Source of the DNA: Mariluticola halotolerans
Lineage (GTDB): Bacteria > Pseudomonadota > Alphaproteobacteria > Rhizobiales > Devosiaceae
Length of the DNA stretch: 64,000 nucleotides
Assembly (NCBI RefSeq): GCF_021611515.1
Contig: NZ_CP090960.1
Location: 2,958,001-3,022,000 of the forward strand
Direction: 5' to 3'
Below the pieces are notes generated by a model. The model made no database searches and had not been told where the DNA came from. It saw only the letters and a list, made by a program, of their open reading frames with translations. Both the position numbers and the translations under genes were made by a program. Positions 46,154 to 55,660 of the stretch are shown piece after piece. The first letter of the stretch is position 1. Each line of letters opens with the position of its first letter.

Positions 46154-47127
46154 GCTGGTTGCGTATTGCGGCTGTGTTGGCAGCCATTGTGGTGCTGGTT
46201 CTGGCGCCGATGGGGCAGACCACTTATTTCGTTTATGTCCTTTGTTCTTGGCTGGTTTTTTCTATCGCCGCCATGGGTCTCAACCTGACCCTTGGCTATG
46301 CCGGACAGGTCAGCCTGGCGCAAGCGGCCTTTATGGGCATCGGCGCCTATGTCACTTCGCTGATGACACTTGCGGGCATCCACTGGATTTTCGCGGTTTT
46401 TGCGTCAGTGACGTCGTGCTTTGCGGTGGGCCTGATCCTTGGGTATCCAGCATTGCGCGTGCAGCACCACTTTCTGGCATTCGTCACGCTGGCGTTCAAC
46501 GCGCTCGTTTTCCTTGTATTGCGCAACGAAGAATGGCTTACCGGCGGTTCCTTTGGTCTCGTAGGCATGCCGCGGCCTGAATTTCTGGGGTTCAAGACCG
46601 GCACGCAAACCCAGTTCTACTACTTCGTGCTGGTGTGCTTTCTGATTGCGACGGGCATCATGGCCTGGATCATTCATTCACCCTGGGGGCGTGCCTTCAA
46701 AGCGCTACGCGAAAACCCGATACGGGCCAATTCTCTTGGACTGAATACACGGCGCATGACATTATTGGCTTTCGCGATCGGATCGGCATTCGGTGGACTC
46801 GCGGGGGCCATTCAGGCTCCGCTGGTACAGTTTATCGAACCGGGTTCGTTTGCCCTCATTCACTCGCTAAAACTGCTGCTCATGGTGGTGGTAGGAGGAT
46901 CCGGGTTCTTCTTGGGCCCGATTCTCGGTGCGGCGATTGTCGTGCTGTTGCCTGAGCTGTTGCGCTTCACGGAGGGCTACTACCTGATGGTCTATGCGCT
47001 TATGGTGCTTGTGCTCATGGTCTTCTCGCCCACCGGTCTTTTTGGCCTCGGGACCAGATTCTGGCAGCGCCTGACGCGGCCCAAGCAGGTCGAACGCGGA
47101 GACCTCAAACAAGGTGCGTCGCTATGA
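46150..47127 (+). CDS. ABC transporter permease, LivM type
   Basis: 325 residues, many hydrophobic helices. LNLTLGYAGQVSLAQAAFMG and the segment KALRENPIRANSLGLN are signature LivM parts. The C-terminal end continues after the last helix with FGLGTRFWQRL. It overlaps livH and the next ATPase gene by 4 bases each, so the operon is tightly coupled. Confidence 0.9.
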   Translation: MSWLRIAAVLAAIVVLVLAPMGQTTYFVYVLCSWLVFSIAAMGLNLTLGYAGQVSLAQAAFMGIGAYVTSLMTLAGIHWIFAVFASVTSCFAVGLILGYPALRVQHHFLAFVTLAFNALVFLVLRNEEWLTGGSFGLVGMPRPEFLGFKTGTQTQFYYFVLVCFLIATGIMAWIIHSPWGRAFKALRENPIRANSLGLNTRRMTLLAFAIGSAFGGLAGAIQAPLVQFIEPGSFALIHSLKLLLMVVVGGSGFFLGPILGAAIVVLLPELLRFTEGYYLMVYALMVLVLMVFSPTGLFGLGTRFWQRLTRPKQVERGDLKQGASL

Positions 47128-47876
47128 GTAAGGAACAAAGCATTTTAAGCGTGCGTAACATCTCCAAGACCTTCGGGGCGATCAAGGCAGTCAACGATGT
47201 CAGTTTCGACGTCAAGAAGGGTGAGGTGTTGGGGCTGATCGGGCCGAATGGTAGCGGCAAATCCACCCTGTTCAACTGCATTCTGGGCCAGCTAACGCCC
47301 GATGAGGGAGATGTGTTCGTTAAAGGCGCTCCTGTGACTGGCAAACCGGCTCATATTCTCAATCGGGCAGGCGTTGGCCGTACCTTCCAGCAATTATCGG
47401 TGTTTCCCCAGATGTCCGTGATCGACAACATCATTATGGCGGGCCAGGAGCATCAGGGCACAATGCTGTCGCGGCTCTTTGGTGCCAACGACGCAGGTTT
47501 GTCAGGCGAAGCTGAAAGCCTGATCAAGTTTTTCAGACTCGAACATTTGCGCGATGAGATGGCAGGATCGCTGTCCTATGGACAACAGAAGCTGCTCGAT
47601 GCAGCCATGGCATTCATGGCGGGTCCGGGTCTGGTTTTGCTCGACGAACCGGCCGGCGGGGTCAATCTGACGATGCTCGAATATCTCAAGGATCGTCTGA
47701 TCACCTATAACAGGGAACACGAAAGTACCTTTGTCGTGATCGAGCACAATATGGAATTCGTGATGTCCCTGTGTACTCGTATCATCGTGCTGGCCGCCGG
47801 TACGATCATCGCCGAAGGGACACCTGACGAAATCCGCAATAATGAGATGGTCATCGAGGCCTATCTGGGAGGTTGA
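47124..47876 (+). CDS. ABC transporter ATPase, LivG type
   Basis: 250 residues. Walker A GPNGSGKST, signature SLSYGQQKLLD (LSYGQQ in place of the consensus LSGGQ) and Walker B LVLLDEPAGGVN. The C-terminal EGTPDEIRNNEMVIEAYLG is typical of LivG. Pairs with the LivF-type ATPase. Confidence 0.9.
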   Translation: MSKEQSILSVRNISKTFGAIKAVNDVSFDVKKGEVLGLIGPNGSGKSTLFNCILGQLTPDEGDVFVKGAPVTGKPAHILNRAGVGRTFQQLSVFPQMSVIDNIIMAGQEHQGTMLSRLFGANDAGLSGEAESLIKFFRLEHLRDEMAGSLSYGQQKLLDAAMAFMAGPGLVLLDEPAGGVNLTMLEYLKDRLITYNREHESTFVVIEHNMEFVMSLCTRIIVLAAGTIIAEGTPDEIRNNEMVIEAYLGG

Positions 47877-47877
47877 T

Positions 47878-48606
47878 ATGCTGGAACTGAAAGATATCTA
47901 TGGCGGTTATGGCAAGATCACCATTCTCAACGGCACCAGCTTTGAGATTCCAAAAGCTTCGATAACGACAGTCATCGGACCCAATGGTGCCGGCAAGTCG
48001 ACGGTATTCAAGGCCATATTCGGGTTGCTCAACATCCAGTCGGGCCAGATACTACTCGACGGCCGGGATGTTACCCGCTCAACGCCACGGGAAATGATAA
48101 GTCGCGGCGTGACCTATGTACCCCAGGGTCGTAATGTGATCCCGCAGCTTTCTGTGTGGCACAATCTGGAAATGGGCGGCATCACCTCGGACGATCAATC
48201 AAAAGTTCGCGAACGCATGGAAGTGGTGATGGACCAGTTCCCTATGCTGCGCGAATTCAAGGACCGCAAGGCCATCGAATTGTCGGGTGGCCAGCAAAAG
48301 CAGCTTGAGGTGGCCCGTGCCCTTTTGCTCGATCCCAAACTGATCCTCATCGACGAGCCCTCGATCGGTCTGTCGCCAAATCTAGTGCAGGAGGTGTTTA
48401 TCACTTTACAACGCCTGCGTGATAACGGAGTTACCGTCTTGATGGTTGAGCAGAACGCCAAATCCGCGCTGGCGATTTCCGATTATGGTCTGGTACTTGA
48501 ACTGGGGCAGACGCGCATGTTCGACAAAGCCGACAAACTGCTCAAGGACCCCAGAGTCGGACGGCTGTTTCTTGGCGGTCACATGGAAGAGGAGCACGCG
48601 GCGTAA
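47878..48606 (+). CDS. ABC transporter ATPase, LivF type
   Basis: 242 residues. Walker A GPNGAGKST, signature ELSGGQQKQLEVA, Walker B LILIDEPSIGLSP and the LivF-type FVPQ-like TYVPQGRNVIPQLSV loop. One base separates it from livG. It completes the importer (binding protein, two permeases, two ATPases). Confidence 0.9.
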   Translation: MLELKDIYGGYGKITILNGTSFEIPKASITTVIGPNGAGKSTVFKAIFGLLNIQSGQILLDGRDVTRSTPREMISRGVTYVPQGRNVIPQLSVWHNLEMGGITSDDQSKVRERMEVVMDQFPMLREFKDRKAIELSGGQQKQLEVARALLLDPKLILIDEPSIGLSPNLVQEVFITLQRLRDNGVTVLMVEQNAKSALAISDYGLVLELGQTRMFDKADKLLKDPRVGRLFLGGHMEEEHAA

Positions 48607-48631
48607 AACCGCGTATTCCATTGGTGGTCGA

Positions 48632-49426
48632 TTATCGCGAATAACCAGGGCGCGGCACCGATCCCATCAATGTCTGCGACAGGCCGCCATCCACAACAAT
48701 TTCCTGGCCGTTGATGTAACTTGCACGTGCCGAGCAGAGAAAGGCGACGGCATTTGCCATATCCTGAGGTGCACCGATGCGACAAGATGGCACCATGGAC
48801 TCGCGGGCGCTTTTGGTAGTCTGGTCGACGTAGAATTTTTCACTGAGCGGTGTGAGCACAAGGCCCGGGCTGACCACGTTTGAGCGGATGCCTTTGGGCC
48901 CCCATTCGAACGCCAAGAGGCGCGAAAGCATGGCAAGTCCCGCCTTGCCGGGGCTATAGGCGCCCGAAAAAGGCTGCGGTTGACTGGCGGAAATTGAAGC
49001 CACATGCACCAGCGCACCGGCACCTTTTTCCATCATCGCGGCGCCAAAAATCTGCGATGTCGTAAGGCAGCCGGTGAGATTGACTTCCAGCATGCGCGTC
49101 CAGTCTTCGATCGGCAAGCTTTCAAGGGGGCCAGGGCGCAAAATACCTGCATTGTTGACCAGAATATCCACCGTCGGCCACTTGGCCCTGACCGCGTCGG
49201 CTGCATTGCGCACGGCCTCAGGGGAGCTCACGTCGCACCTGATGCCGATGGCGGTTTTCCCATCCGGGGAAATCTCCGCCGCTGCCGATTCGGCAGCCGT
49301 CCCGTCATAATCGAGTAGGGCGACCCGCGCGCCAGCTTCCGAAAGCGTTTCGGCGGTCGCCCGCCCAATCCCGCCGCTGCCACCTGTGATAACCGCTATT
49401 TTTCCTTCGAGGCCCAGCCAACTCAT
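48632..49426 (-). CDS. Short-chain dehydrogenase 1
   Basis: 264 residues. Cofactor motif [14 protein letters not shown], catalytic Ser in VHVASISAS, Tyr and Lys in AYSPGKAG. An Asp after the second strand (LLDYDGT) suggests NAD. Its C-terminal [14 protein letters not shown] resembles that of dehydrogenase 3 (VDGGLCDSLLGTIP), so the two are close paralogues. It follows desaturase C by 11 bases and probably makes the ring ketone that the desaturase uses. Confidence 0.82.
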   Translation of the reverse strand: MSWLGLEGKIAVITGGSGGIGRATAETLSEAGARVALLDYDGTAAESAAAEISPDGKTAIGIRCDVSSPEAVRNAADAVRAKWPTVDILVNNAGILRPGPLESLPIEDWTRMLEVNLTGCLTTSQIFGAAMMEKGAGALVHVASISASQPQPFSGAYSPGKAGLAMLSRLLAFEWGPKGIRSNVVSPGLVLTPLSEKFYVDQTTKSARESMVPSCRIGAPQDMANAVAFLCSARASYINGQEIVVDGGLSQTLMGSVPRPGYSR

Positions 49427-49437
49427 TTTGGATACCC

Positions 49438-51135
49438 TTAATCCGCGCCTGCAAGATGCCGTCCGGTAATGTAGCCAAAGGTCATTGCCGGCCCCAATGT
49501 GATACCCGCGCCAGGATAATTGCCGCCCATAATCGATGCGCGGTCATTGCCCACTGCATAAAGGCCGTCAATAGGCTTGCCGTCCTTGTTGAGAACCTGC
49601 CCTTCGACGGTCGTTTCTAAACCATCAAAGGTGCCCAGATCGCCCACAATGATCTTGAGCGCGAAGTAGGGGCCCTTTTCGATCGGACCGACGCAGGGGT
49701 TTGGCAGATGTTCGGGATCTGCCAGATAACGATTGAACGATGTCGTGCCACGCCTGAAGGCGGGATCCTTACCCTTGCGGGCATCCTTGTTAAAGCTCGC
49801 GATCGTCTCGTTGAGGCCTTCAGTGGATATTCCGCATGCCCCGGCAAGATCGGCCAGCGTTTTGCCGGATTTGAGGTAGCCATTGCGCAGATAGGTCGAC
49901 AACGGCACAGGTGCAGGCTTGGCATAGCCAAGGCCGTACTTGCGAATCGTTGGATAATCACAGATCAGCCAGCACGCGGTTTCCTTTTCCCCGGCGCAGG
50001 CCGCTATCAGTGCAGCGCCAACGTCATGATAACTCTCGCTTTCATTGGTAAAGCGCTTGCCGTTTTTAAGCACCGCGATGATGCCCGGCTTGTAACGGTC
50101 CAGCAGATGCGGGAAAGCCTTGAACTTGCCACCGCCTATCGGCACTTTCGACACTGGCATCCAGGCCGAAGTGTTGGGATAGCGCAAATTGAATTTACCA
50201 CCGGCCTCTTCGCCAAGTTCGATACCATCGCCGGTATTGCTTTCAGGGACCGGCGAGAAGTGCTCTCCGCCACTTTTGAGGTGAGGGTAGGCTGCGCCAA
50301 TGCGCTTGAGATCGTGCGCAAAACCGCCCGCTGCGAGCACAACACCCTTGCGGGCGTTGATGGTGATATCTTTGCCGTCCGCCTCGACCAGGGCGCCGGT
50401 GACTTTGCCTTTTTCGCTCAGCAGTTTTTTTGCCCGGGTTGAGGTATGGATGGGAATGTCCAGATCGAACGCGCTCTTGGCCAAACGGGCGGCAAGTGCA
50501 TTGCCGGAGGTCACATTCGTGCCCCTGCCAAAGCGCACAATCTCCCAAAAATGGCTCAATAGCCTTTTGGCCACATAGGCGGCCGATATAACCGATTTTG
50601 TGGCATTGAAGAAATGCTTGATGTCCGCGTTGGATGAGTTGAACATCATCCCCATGAAGGTGATGGTAGAAAGAGGCGGACGCAGGCGCTTCAGATTGTG
50701 GCCAAGCGCCGAGGTGTCGAACGGCGCAGCTAGTACCGAGCGCCCTACATCGACGCCGCCGAGTGCATCCGGATGATAGTCTGGATAGAGCGTCGGCACG
50801 AATTTGACCGACGTTTCGCGTTGGAAGAAGTCGAGCATTTCCGGTCCGCGCTGCAAAAAGGCATTGACCGCCGCGGCATCGTAGAAATTGCCGGTCTCGC
50901 CTTTCAGGTAGGTGCGGGCGGCGTCCACACTGTCCTCGGCGTCGCAGAGCGTGTTGCCCGGTATCCATAATACGCCACCGGAAAAGGCGGTGGTGCCGCC
51001 AAACACCCCTTCCTTTTCGATTACCACGACATCAAGGCCTAGCTTGGACGCGGTAATGGCGGTTGAAAGTCCCCCCGCGCCGGATCCGACCACCACAACA
51101 TCGCACGTCAAATCGTCTTTGAGATCGCTATCCAC
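49438..51135 (-). CDS. KstD-like FAD-dependent desaturase C
   Basis: 565 residues from a GTG with GGAGGGAGCGGC upstream. FAD motif GSGAGGL (17-23), [33 protein letters not shown] with the expected Tyr, and [20 protein letters not shown] with the catalytic Tyr and Gly. It lies in an operon with dehydrogenase 1 and is divergent from the AraC regulator. Two or three such desaturases acting in turn could aromatise a 4-oxocyclohexane ring. Confidence 0.82.
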   Translation of the reverse strand: MDSDLKDDLTCDVVVVGSGAGGLSTAITASKLGLDVVVIEKEGVFGGTTAFSGGVLWIPGNTLCDAEDSVDAARTYLKGETGNFYDAAAVNAFLQRGPEMLDFFQRETSVKFVPTLYPDYHPDALGGVDVGRSVLAAPFDTSALGHNLKRLRPPLSTITFMGMMFNSSNADIKHFFNATKSVISAAYVAKRLLSHFWEIVRFGRGTNVTSGNALAARLAKSAFDLDIPIHTSTRAKKLLSEKGKVTGALVEADGKDITINARKGVVLAAGGFAHDLKRIGAAYPHLKSGGEHFSPVPESNTGDGIELGEEAGGKFNLRYPNTSAWMPVSKVPIGGGKFKAFPHLLDRYKPGIIAVLKNGKRFTNESESYHDVGAALIAACAGEKETACWLICDYPTIRKYGLGYAKPAPVPLSTYLRNGYLKSGKTLADLAGACGISTEGLNETIASFNKDARKGKDPAFRRGTTSFNRYLADPEHLPNPCVGPIEKGPYFALKIIVGDLGTFDGLETTVEGQVLNKDGKPIDGLYAVGNDRASIMGGNYPGAGITLGPAMTFGYITGRHLAGAD

Positions 51136-51291
51136 GCCGCTCCCTCCGCCCTTTTTGAGGCTCTGTGGTTATTTGCCTCTTTCTGGCATCGACAAGCTAT
51201 GGGCTTGAATGGACGGAGCACGAGTTTTATTGCATTATTCGACGGAGCTGAAGGGTGGCGCGAAAAGGCTCAGGCGCCGGGGAGGATTGCA
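51136..51291. promoter_or_regulatory. Divergent control region, desaturase C operon and AraC gene
   Basis: About 155 bases between divergent starts, the natural target of the AraC-type regulator. No repeat was identified by eye. Confidence 0.45.
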
Positions 51292-52266
51292 ATGGAAAGC
51301 GAGCACAAGCCGAAGATTCCACGCTACTACCTTTATGGTGACCAGCTCGACGAGGTCGAACTTGACTTCGTTCACATCGAACCAATTCGGGAGCGCAGCG
51401 GCAAGCACGATTGGACAATTCGCGCGCATGCCCACCCCGATCATGTGCAATTGCTGCTCGTGGAATCCGGCGGGGGTACGATCCGTATCGAGGATCAGCA
51501 ATATGATATTTTGGCGCCCTGCCTGATAGTGGTCCCCGTCGCCATGGTGCATGAAATCCAGTTCACGCCCGACGTGGACGGCATTGTTATGAATGTCGCC
51601 CAGGCGTTCATGACCGCAGTGACCACCATGGACAACCGTCTGGCGCAAAATCTCGGCGTACGCAATGTTTACCCCATTTCGGGCACGGGATTGAATACCG
51701 ACGACGTGTCGGTAGCCTTCCATTCAGCCTATCGCGAATATGTCTGGTCGGCCGCCGGGCGGCGCGCGGCGGTGATGGCAAGCTTTATCAATATCGCCGT
51801 TTATGTGATGCGCCTTCGCGGAGAGATTACCGCTTCCGGTGCCCAACCACTGGATCGGGATTATGAAATAATCTGCCGATATCGCGAAGTGCTGGAGCGC
51901 TCATTCAAGGAGCAAAAGGGGCTCGAATATTACGCTGGGCAGCTTGGCGTCAGCACCCAGCGGCTCAACCTTGCCTGCCGGGCACGTTGCGGCAAAACGT
52001 CATCTGAGGTTCTGCATGAGCGGGTCATCATCGAGGCCAAACGCTTCCTGATTTACACCGAGATGACGGTGGCCGAGATCGGGTACGATCTGGGCTTCGA
52101 CGACCCTGCTTATTTTAGCCGGTTCTTTTCCCAAAGGGTCGGTGCGCCTCCAGGCGCCTACCGCGACGAGCACAAAAATGCCCGTAACGCAGTGGTCGGC
52201 GATGGGACAGAAGCGAAGAGTCCAAGATTTGAGCGCGAAGTTCCATATCACTTGCAAGCCAGCTAG
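51292..52266 (+). CDS. AraC family regulator (PobR/HpaA-like)
   Basis: 324 residues from an ATG with GGGGAGG. The N-terminal cupin begins IPRYYLYGDQL and has DFVHIEPIRERSGKHDWTIR, which resembles AraC-type PobR and HpaA regulators of 4-hydroxybenzoate or 4-hydroxyphenylacetate. Two C-terminal HTH motifs (LEYYAGQLGVSTQRLNLACR and MTVAEIGYDLGFDDPAYFSR) are complete. It probably senses a hydroxylated aromatic or alicyclic acid and controls the flanking catabolic genes. Confidence 0.82.
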   Translation: MESEHKPKIPRYYLYGDQLDEVELDFVHIEPIRERSGKHDWTIRAHAHPDHVQLLLVESGGGTIRIEDQQYDILAPCLIVVPVAMVHEIQFTPDVDGIVMNVAQAFMTAVTTMDNRLAQNLGVRNVYPISGTGLNTDDVSVAFHSAYREYVWSAAGRRAAVMASFINIAVYVMRLRGEITASGAQPLDRDYEIICRYREVLERSFKEQKGLEYYAGQLGVSTQRLNLACRARCGKTSSEVLHERVIIEAKRFLIYTEMTVAEIGYDLGFDDPAYFSRFFSQRVGAPPGAYRDEHKNARNAVVGDGTEAKSPRFEREVPYHLQAS

Positions 52267-52301
52267 GGCAGAGTCCTCGCTTTGCTAAAAGAGGTGTGAC
52301 C

Positions 52302-52883
52302 ATGCTCTATGAATTGCGCGCTTACGACCTCGCCGCGGGTCAAGCGCTTCGCTATCTTGAATTGTTCAGCACCGATGGCGTCGAGTATGTCTCACGGCAT
52401 TTGCCGATGGCGGGCTACTGGCTAACCGATACCGGAGCGCTCAATCGTATCTATCATCTATGGATTTATAAGGATCTGGCAGAACGCGCTCAATGCCGTG
52501 CCGGGCTTGCCGCAGATCGGGACTGGAATGAGCGCTTTGTGCCCAAGGGATTTCCGCTCATCATCAAACAGCGCAATTATTTCATGACCTGCATCCGCTC
52601 AACGGATGCAATCGAATCCGTCATCGCAACGCGGAGCGGCCAGATTTTCAATCAGACTGCCGATGCGGCCGTGTTTACGGACACCTATCTGGCGCTTTCA
52701 TTCTCCGAGATGCACAATACCGCGTTGCAAAATGAACTCGGCGCTTGGACAATTGTCTCCGGCGAGCGGCCTGGGCGGGTGGTTTCGCTTTGGAGGCCAG
52801 CAAATGTCCCCGATACTAGCGAGACAGAAGGCCTCGAAAGCCACGAATTGTTGCGGGCTTTAAGCTGTTCCCCGATCCGCTGA
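52302..52883 (+). CDS. NIPSNAP family protein 2
   Basis: 193 residues, from an ATG with GAGG upstream. YELRAYDLAAGQALRYLELF and PKGFPLIIKQRNYFMT are NIPSNAP-type. Shorter than the first member and without its clear second domain start. It follows the AraC gene by 35 bases. Its 3' end overlaps the convergent dehydrogenase 2 gene by 24 bases. Confidence 0.7.
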   Translation: MLYELRAYDLAAGQALRYLELFSTDGVEYVSRHLPMAGYWLTDTGALNRIYHLWIYKDLAERAQCRAGLAADRDWNERFVPKGFPLIIKQRNYFMTCIRSTDAIESVIATRSGQIFNQTADAAVFTDTYLALSFSEMHNTALQNELGAWTIVSGERPGRVVSLWRPANVPDTSETEGLESHELLRALSCSPIR

Positions 52884-53693
52884 TGCCAATTTGCTAGCGT
52901 GGCGTTGTGTCTGATCTGGATCAATCACTTGGCCCGCCGCGCCATAAGCCATCCACCCGGCATCTACACTAAGCACGGCCCCGGTAACGGCTGAGGCTAC
53001 AGGTGAAGCCAAGAAGTAAACCGCCTCTGCAATTTCCGCAGGGTTGATAAATCGCCCCAGTGGTGTGCGCCGTACAATTGAGTCCTCATCGAGAAGCCCC
53101 TCGGCTACCAGTTTTGCCACAAGCGCGGTTTTGACATATCCCGGTGCCACCGCATTGACCCTTATACCCAGAGAACCCCATTCAGAGGCCATGGATTTGG
53201 TCATGGCAATAATGCCTGCCTTCGCCGCGCCATAGGCATTGCGGCCAGGCAAGCCGGTCAGCCCCGCGATCGACGAGAAATTGACAATCGCCCCCCCTTT
53301 AGACTTCGCCACCATGTAATCGGCACACAGCCGGGAGAGCGTGAATGTGCCCGTCAGGTGGACATCAATCACCCGCTGAAAATGAGTTGCATTCTGCTCC
53401 AGTGTCGGCAGGCTTGTGTCACCTATACCGGCATTGTTGACCAAAACATCGACGCCACCATGCTGGTCCACGATGTCTATGATAGTGTTTTTCGCCTCAG
53501 CTTCTACTGCAATATCGCAAACATGACCGGAATGCGCCGGACCGAGCGACGTAGCTCGCTGGATGACCTTCTCGGCGTCGATATCAATTATTGCAACATG
53601 ATAACCCTTGTCGGCAAACAGCTGAGCGGTTGCCCAGCCGATCCCTTCGGCGCCCCCGGTGATGACCACCAACCTTTGAGCACCGCTTTGCAT
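52860..53693 (-). CDS. Short-chain dehydrogenase 2
   Basis: 277 residues. TGGAEGIGWA, NNAG, catalytic Ser in VNFSSIAG, Tyr and Lys in AYGAAKAG. Asp in AIIDIDAEK suggests NAD. Longer C-terminal tail (DPDQTQRHASKLA). It is probably a ring-alcohol dehydrogenase. It is divergent from dehydrogenase 3, with about 300 bases between. Confidence 0.8.
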   Translation of the reverse strand: MQSGAQRLVVITGGAEGIGWATAQLFADKGYHVAIIDIDAEKVIQRATSLGPAHSGHVCDIAVEAEAKNTIIDIVDQHGGVDVLVNNAGIGDTSLPTLEQNATHFQRVIDVHLTGTFTLSRLCADYMVAKSKGGAIVNFSSIAGLTGLPGRNAYGAAKAGIIAMTKSMASEWGSLGIRVNAVAPGYVKTALVAKLVAEGLLDEDSIVRRTPLGRFINPAEIAEAVYFLASPVASAVTGAVLSVDAGWMAYGAAGQVIDPDQTQRHASKLASADRGTA

Positions 53694-53993
53694 CCAATTT
53701 CTCCCTAGCCGTCAAAAATGCGAATTTAGCTTTCGCATGAGCACGCCGAACGAGGCAATTTAAAAATAATATTTCATTCAAAAATGAAAAGCGTTTCAGA
53801 AAATGCAAGATTTGCACCTTTTAGTGCATTTTGGCCTCGCTTGATCTGTGCTAGCCAACAACGCTTCGGCATGTTCCAACAAGCTAAAACGTTTGCTCGT
53901 TTGGGGAAGCAGTAGCTGAGTAAATCTGTTGGGGCTAGGCAGTGGATGGAGGGGCGGCGGGGTTTCATATACGGGCCGCGAAATGGAGTGAGT
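53694..53993. promoter_or_regulatory. AT-rich divergent region between dehydrogenases 2 and 3
   Basis: 300 bases, AT-rich in the first half (aaaataatatttcattcaaa near 53763). No gene is seen. It must hold both promoters. Confidence 0.5.
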
Positions 53994-54773
53994 ATGAAGA
54001 TACTTGTAACCGGAGCAAGCGAAGGCATCGGAGGTGCGGCCTGCAGGGTGATCGCACAACGCTGCAAGGAGCAAGGTCAGCACGCGCGCATAGCTTTGGT
54101 GGTCACCGGCACCAAAAGTCCGCCAAATCTTTTGCTTTCAGATCTAAAAAAATTGGATGCGGAAACATTGCTGCTTTCGGGTGATCTTGCAGAAATGGAA
54201 ACCTGTCGGCGCATCAGTGCGGAAGCGGTCGAATTTTGCGAAGGGATGGATGTATTTGTCTCAAATGCCGGAACTATCAGTCCGGCTCGTTTGGCACAGA
54301 TGCCGATCGAAGCCTGGGATAGGCAATTCAATCTAAATGCCCGCGCAACACTGGCCATTGCACAAGGTTTGTATGAGCATTTACGGCAAAGCAAAGGTGC
54401 AATTGTCGGTGTTGCCTCTATGTCTGGTATGTTCGCTCACCAAAGAACCGGGGCTTACTCTCCTTCCAAGGCTGCGATGATCTCACTTTGCCGGAACCTA
54501 GCGCAGGACTGGGCTGAAGCGGGGATCAGGGTCAATACAGTATCACCAGGTATGATCCACACGCCGCTGACTGAAAAAACATACGCCCACGATGAGGTGG
54601 CGGGGCGCCGCCGGGCAATGGTGCCTCTGGGGCGGATAGGTCGATCTGAAGATATAGCCGAGGCAATCTGGTTTTTGTGTTCCCCCGCCAGCAGCTACAT
54701 CACCGGTCAAAACTTGCTAGTGGACGGCGGGCTTTGCGATTCACTTCTGGGTACCATCCCGACGACTGGCTAA
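53994..54773 (+). CDS. Short-chain dehydrogenase 3
   Basis: 259 residues, from an ATG with GGAGTGAG. TGASEGIGGA, SNAG in place of NNAG, Ser in VGVASMSG, Tyr and Lys in AYSPSKAA. The longer loop after the first helix (IAQRCKEQGQHARIALVVT) is unusual. Paralogue of dehydrogenase 1. Base use is AT-rich compared with the cargo around it. Confidence 0.78.
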   Translation: MKILVTGASEGIGGAACRVIAQRCKEQGQHARIALVVTGTKSPPNLLLSDLKKLDAETLLLSGDLAEMETCRRISAEAVEFCEGMDVFVSNAGTISPARLAQMPIEAWDRQFNLNARATLAIAQGLYEHLRQSKGAIVGVASMSGMFAHQRTGAYSPSKAAMISLCRNLAQDWAEAGIRVNTVSPGMIHTPLTEKTYAHDEVAGRRRAMVPLGRIGRSEDIAEAIWFLCSPASSYITGQNLLVDGGLCDSLLGTIPTTG

Positions 54774-54846
54774 GGCAAAACTGTCTCGCAAACATGCAGC
54801 GATGCGACTAACTGCTTTGGACTTGTGAGGGGCGAGATGAGTAACA

Positions 54847-55572
54847 ATGCAGCGCATCTATGAAGATTTCATAGAAAGCTTGTCTACGAGCGTCAACGAA
54901 AAGGAGCTTCAGTGCTCCATGACCAATTTGCTTGTGGCCTTCGAGGTTAGCCAGTTTGCCTACCTATCTTTGCCACCTCCCGAATTGGATCAGCCTCGTT
55001 ACATCTCGAATTATCCAGAACCCTGGACATCGCACTACCTCCGGCAACGATATCAAGCCATCGACCCTGTAATCACTTGCGCAGAACGGAGCGACACACC
55101 GTTCCATTGGGGAAAGAAATTCACTCTGGGTGACGGTTCTGCGGATCAATATAAGTTCTTCGACGAAGCTGCGGAATTCGGCATATGCAGCGGACTGACC
55201 ATTCCCGTCCGTGATCGTCTTGGCGGCGGAGCGGTCCTAACTTTTGTTGCTGACGAAGATTGCCCTGCTTTGATGAGATTGGTGGATCGATACACACGCG
55301 CACTTCAACTTGTGGCAACTTGTTATCACATTCATGTCCGCCGGATTTGCTCCGAAGAGAACATCGTCGACGGCGTGAGACTCACACGCCGCGAACTTGA
55401 ATGTTTGCAATGGGCAGCAAGAGGCAAGTCTGCCTGGGAAACCGGAGAGATCCTCGGCATCACCCGCCGCACAGTTGCCTTTCATCTCGATAACACAAGA
55501 GCCAAGCTCGGGGTGCGCACTGTGGCGCAGGCCATTTCACGACTGAGTTCCTCGAACAGATTTCCTGGCTAG
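54847..55572 (+). CDS. traR: LuxR-type quorum-sensing regulator (TraR-like)
   Basis: 241 residues. The N-terminal autoinducer domain has the conserved Trp, Tyr, Asp and Pro in PWTSHYLRQRYQAIDPV and Trp in PFHWGKKF. The C-terminal LuxR HTH is LTRRELECLQWAARGKSAWE, ILGITRRTVAFHLDN. It sits just upstream of a luxI gene and acts, by analogy, as TraR of the Mesorhizobium ICE, activating transfer genes at high density. Symbol by analogy. Confidence 0.88.
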   Translation: MQRIYEDFIESLSTSVNEKELQCSMTNLLVAFEVSQFAYLSLPPPELDQPRYISNYPEPWTSHYLRQRYQAIDPVITCAERSDTPFHWGKKFTLGDGSADQYKFFDEAAEFGICSGLTIPVRDRLGGGAVLTFVADEDCPALMRLVDRYTRALQLVATCYHIHVRRICSEENIVDGVRLTRRELECLQWAARGKSAWETGEILGITRRTVAFHLDNTRAKLGVRTVAQAISRLSSSNRFPG

Positions 55573-55584
55573 CAGGGCTGAAAA

Positions 55585-55602
55585 CCTGTGCACCTACACA
55601 GG
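55585..55602 (+). promoter_or_regulatory. lux-box-like palindrome upstream of luxI
   Basis: CCTGTG-cacctA-CACAGG, a perfect 6-bp inverted repeat with a 6-base centre (18 bases), lies 58 bases before the luxI start. The size and place fit a LuxR/TraR operator for autoinduction. Confidence 0.7.
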
Positions 55603-55660
55603 CTGATTAGCGGCCGATCATCACCTCCAATAGCAGCATTAACGCTGCGAGGAGGTTGCC

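Noticed and set aside
44074-48606. Branched-chain amino acid importer
   Set aside because: The family is of Liv type, but its placement in a catabolic operon and the lack of amino acid genes make a carboxylic acid more likely. The name is only a structural label.
33818-54773. Steroid degradation cluster, because of the KstD-like proteins
   Set aside because: No 9-alpha-hydroxylase, Hsa ring-cleavage or cholesterol-uptake genes are present, and pobA with an AraC PobR-like regulator fits a benzoate-type route better.
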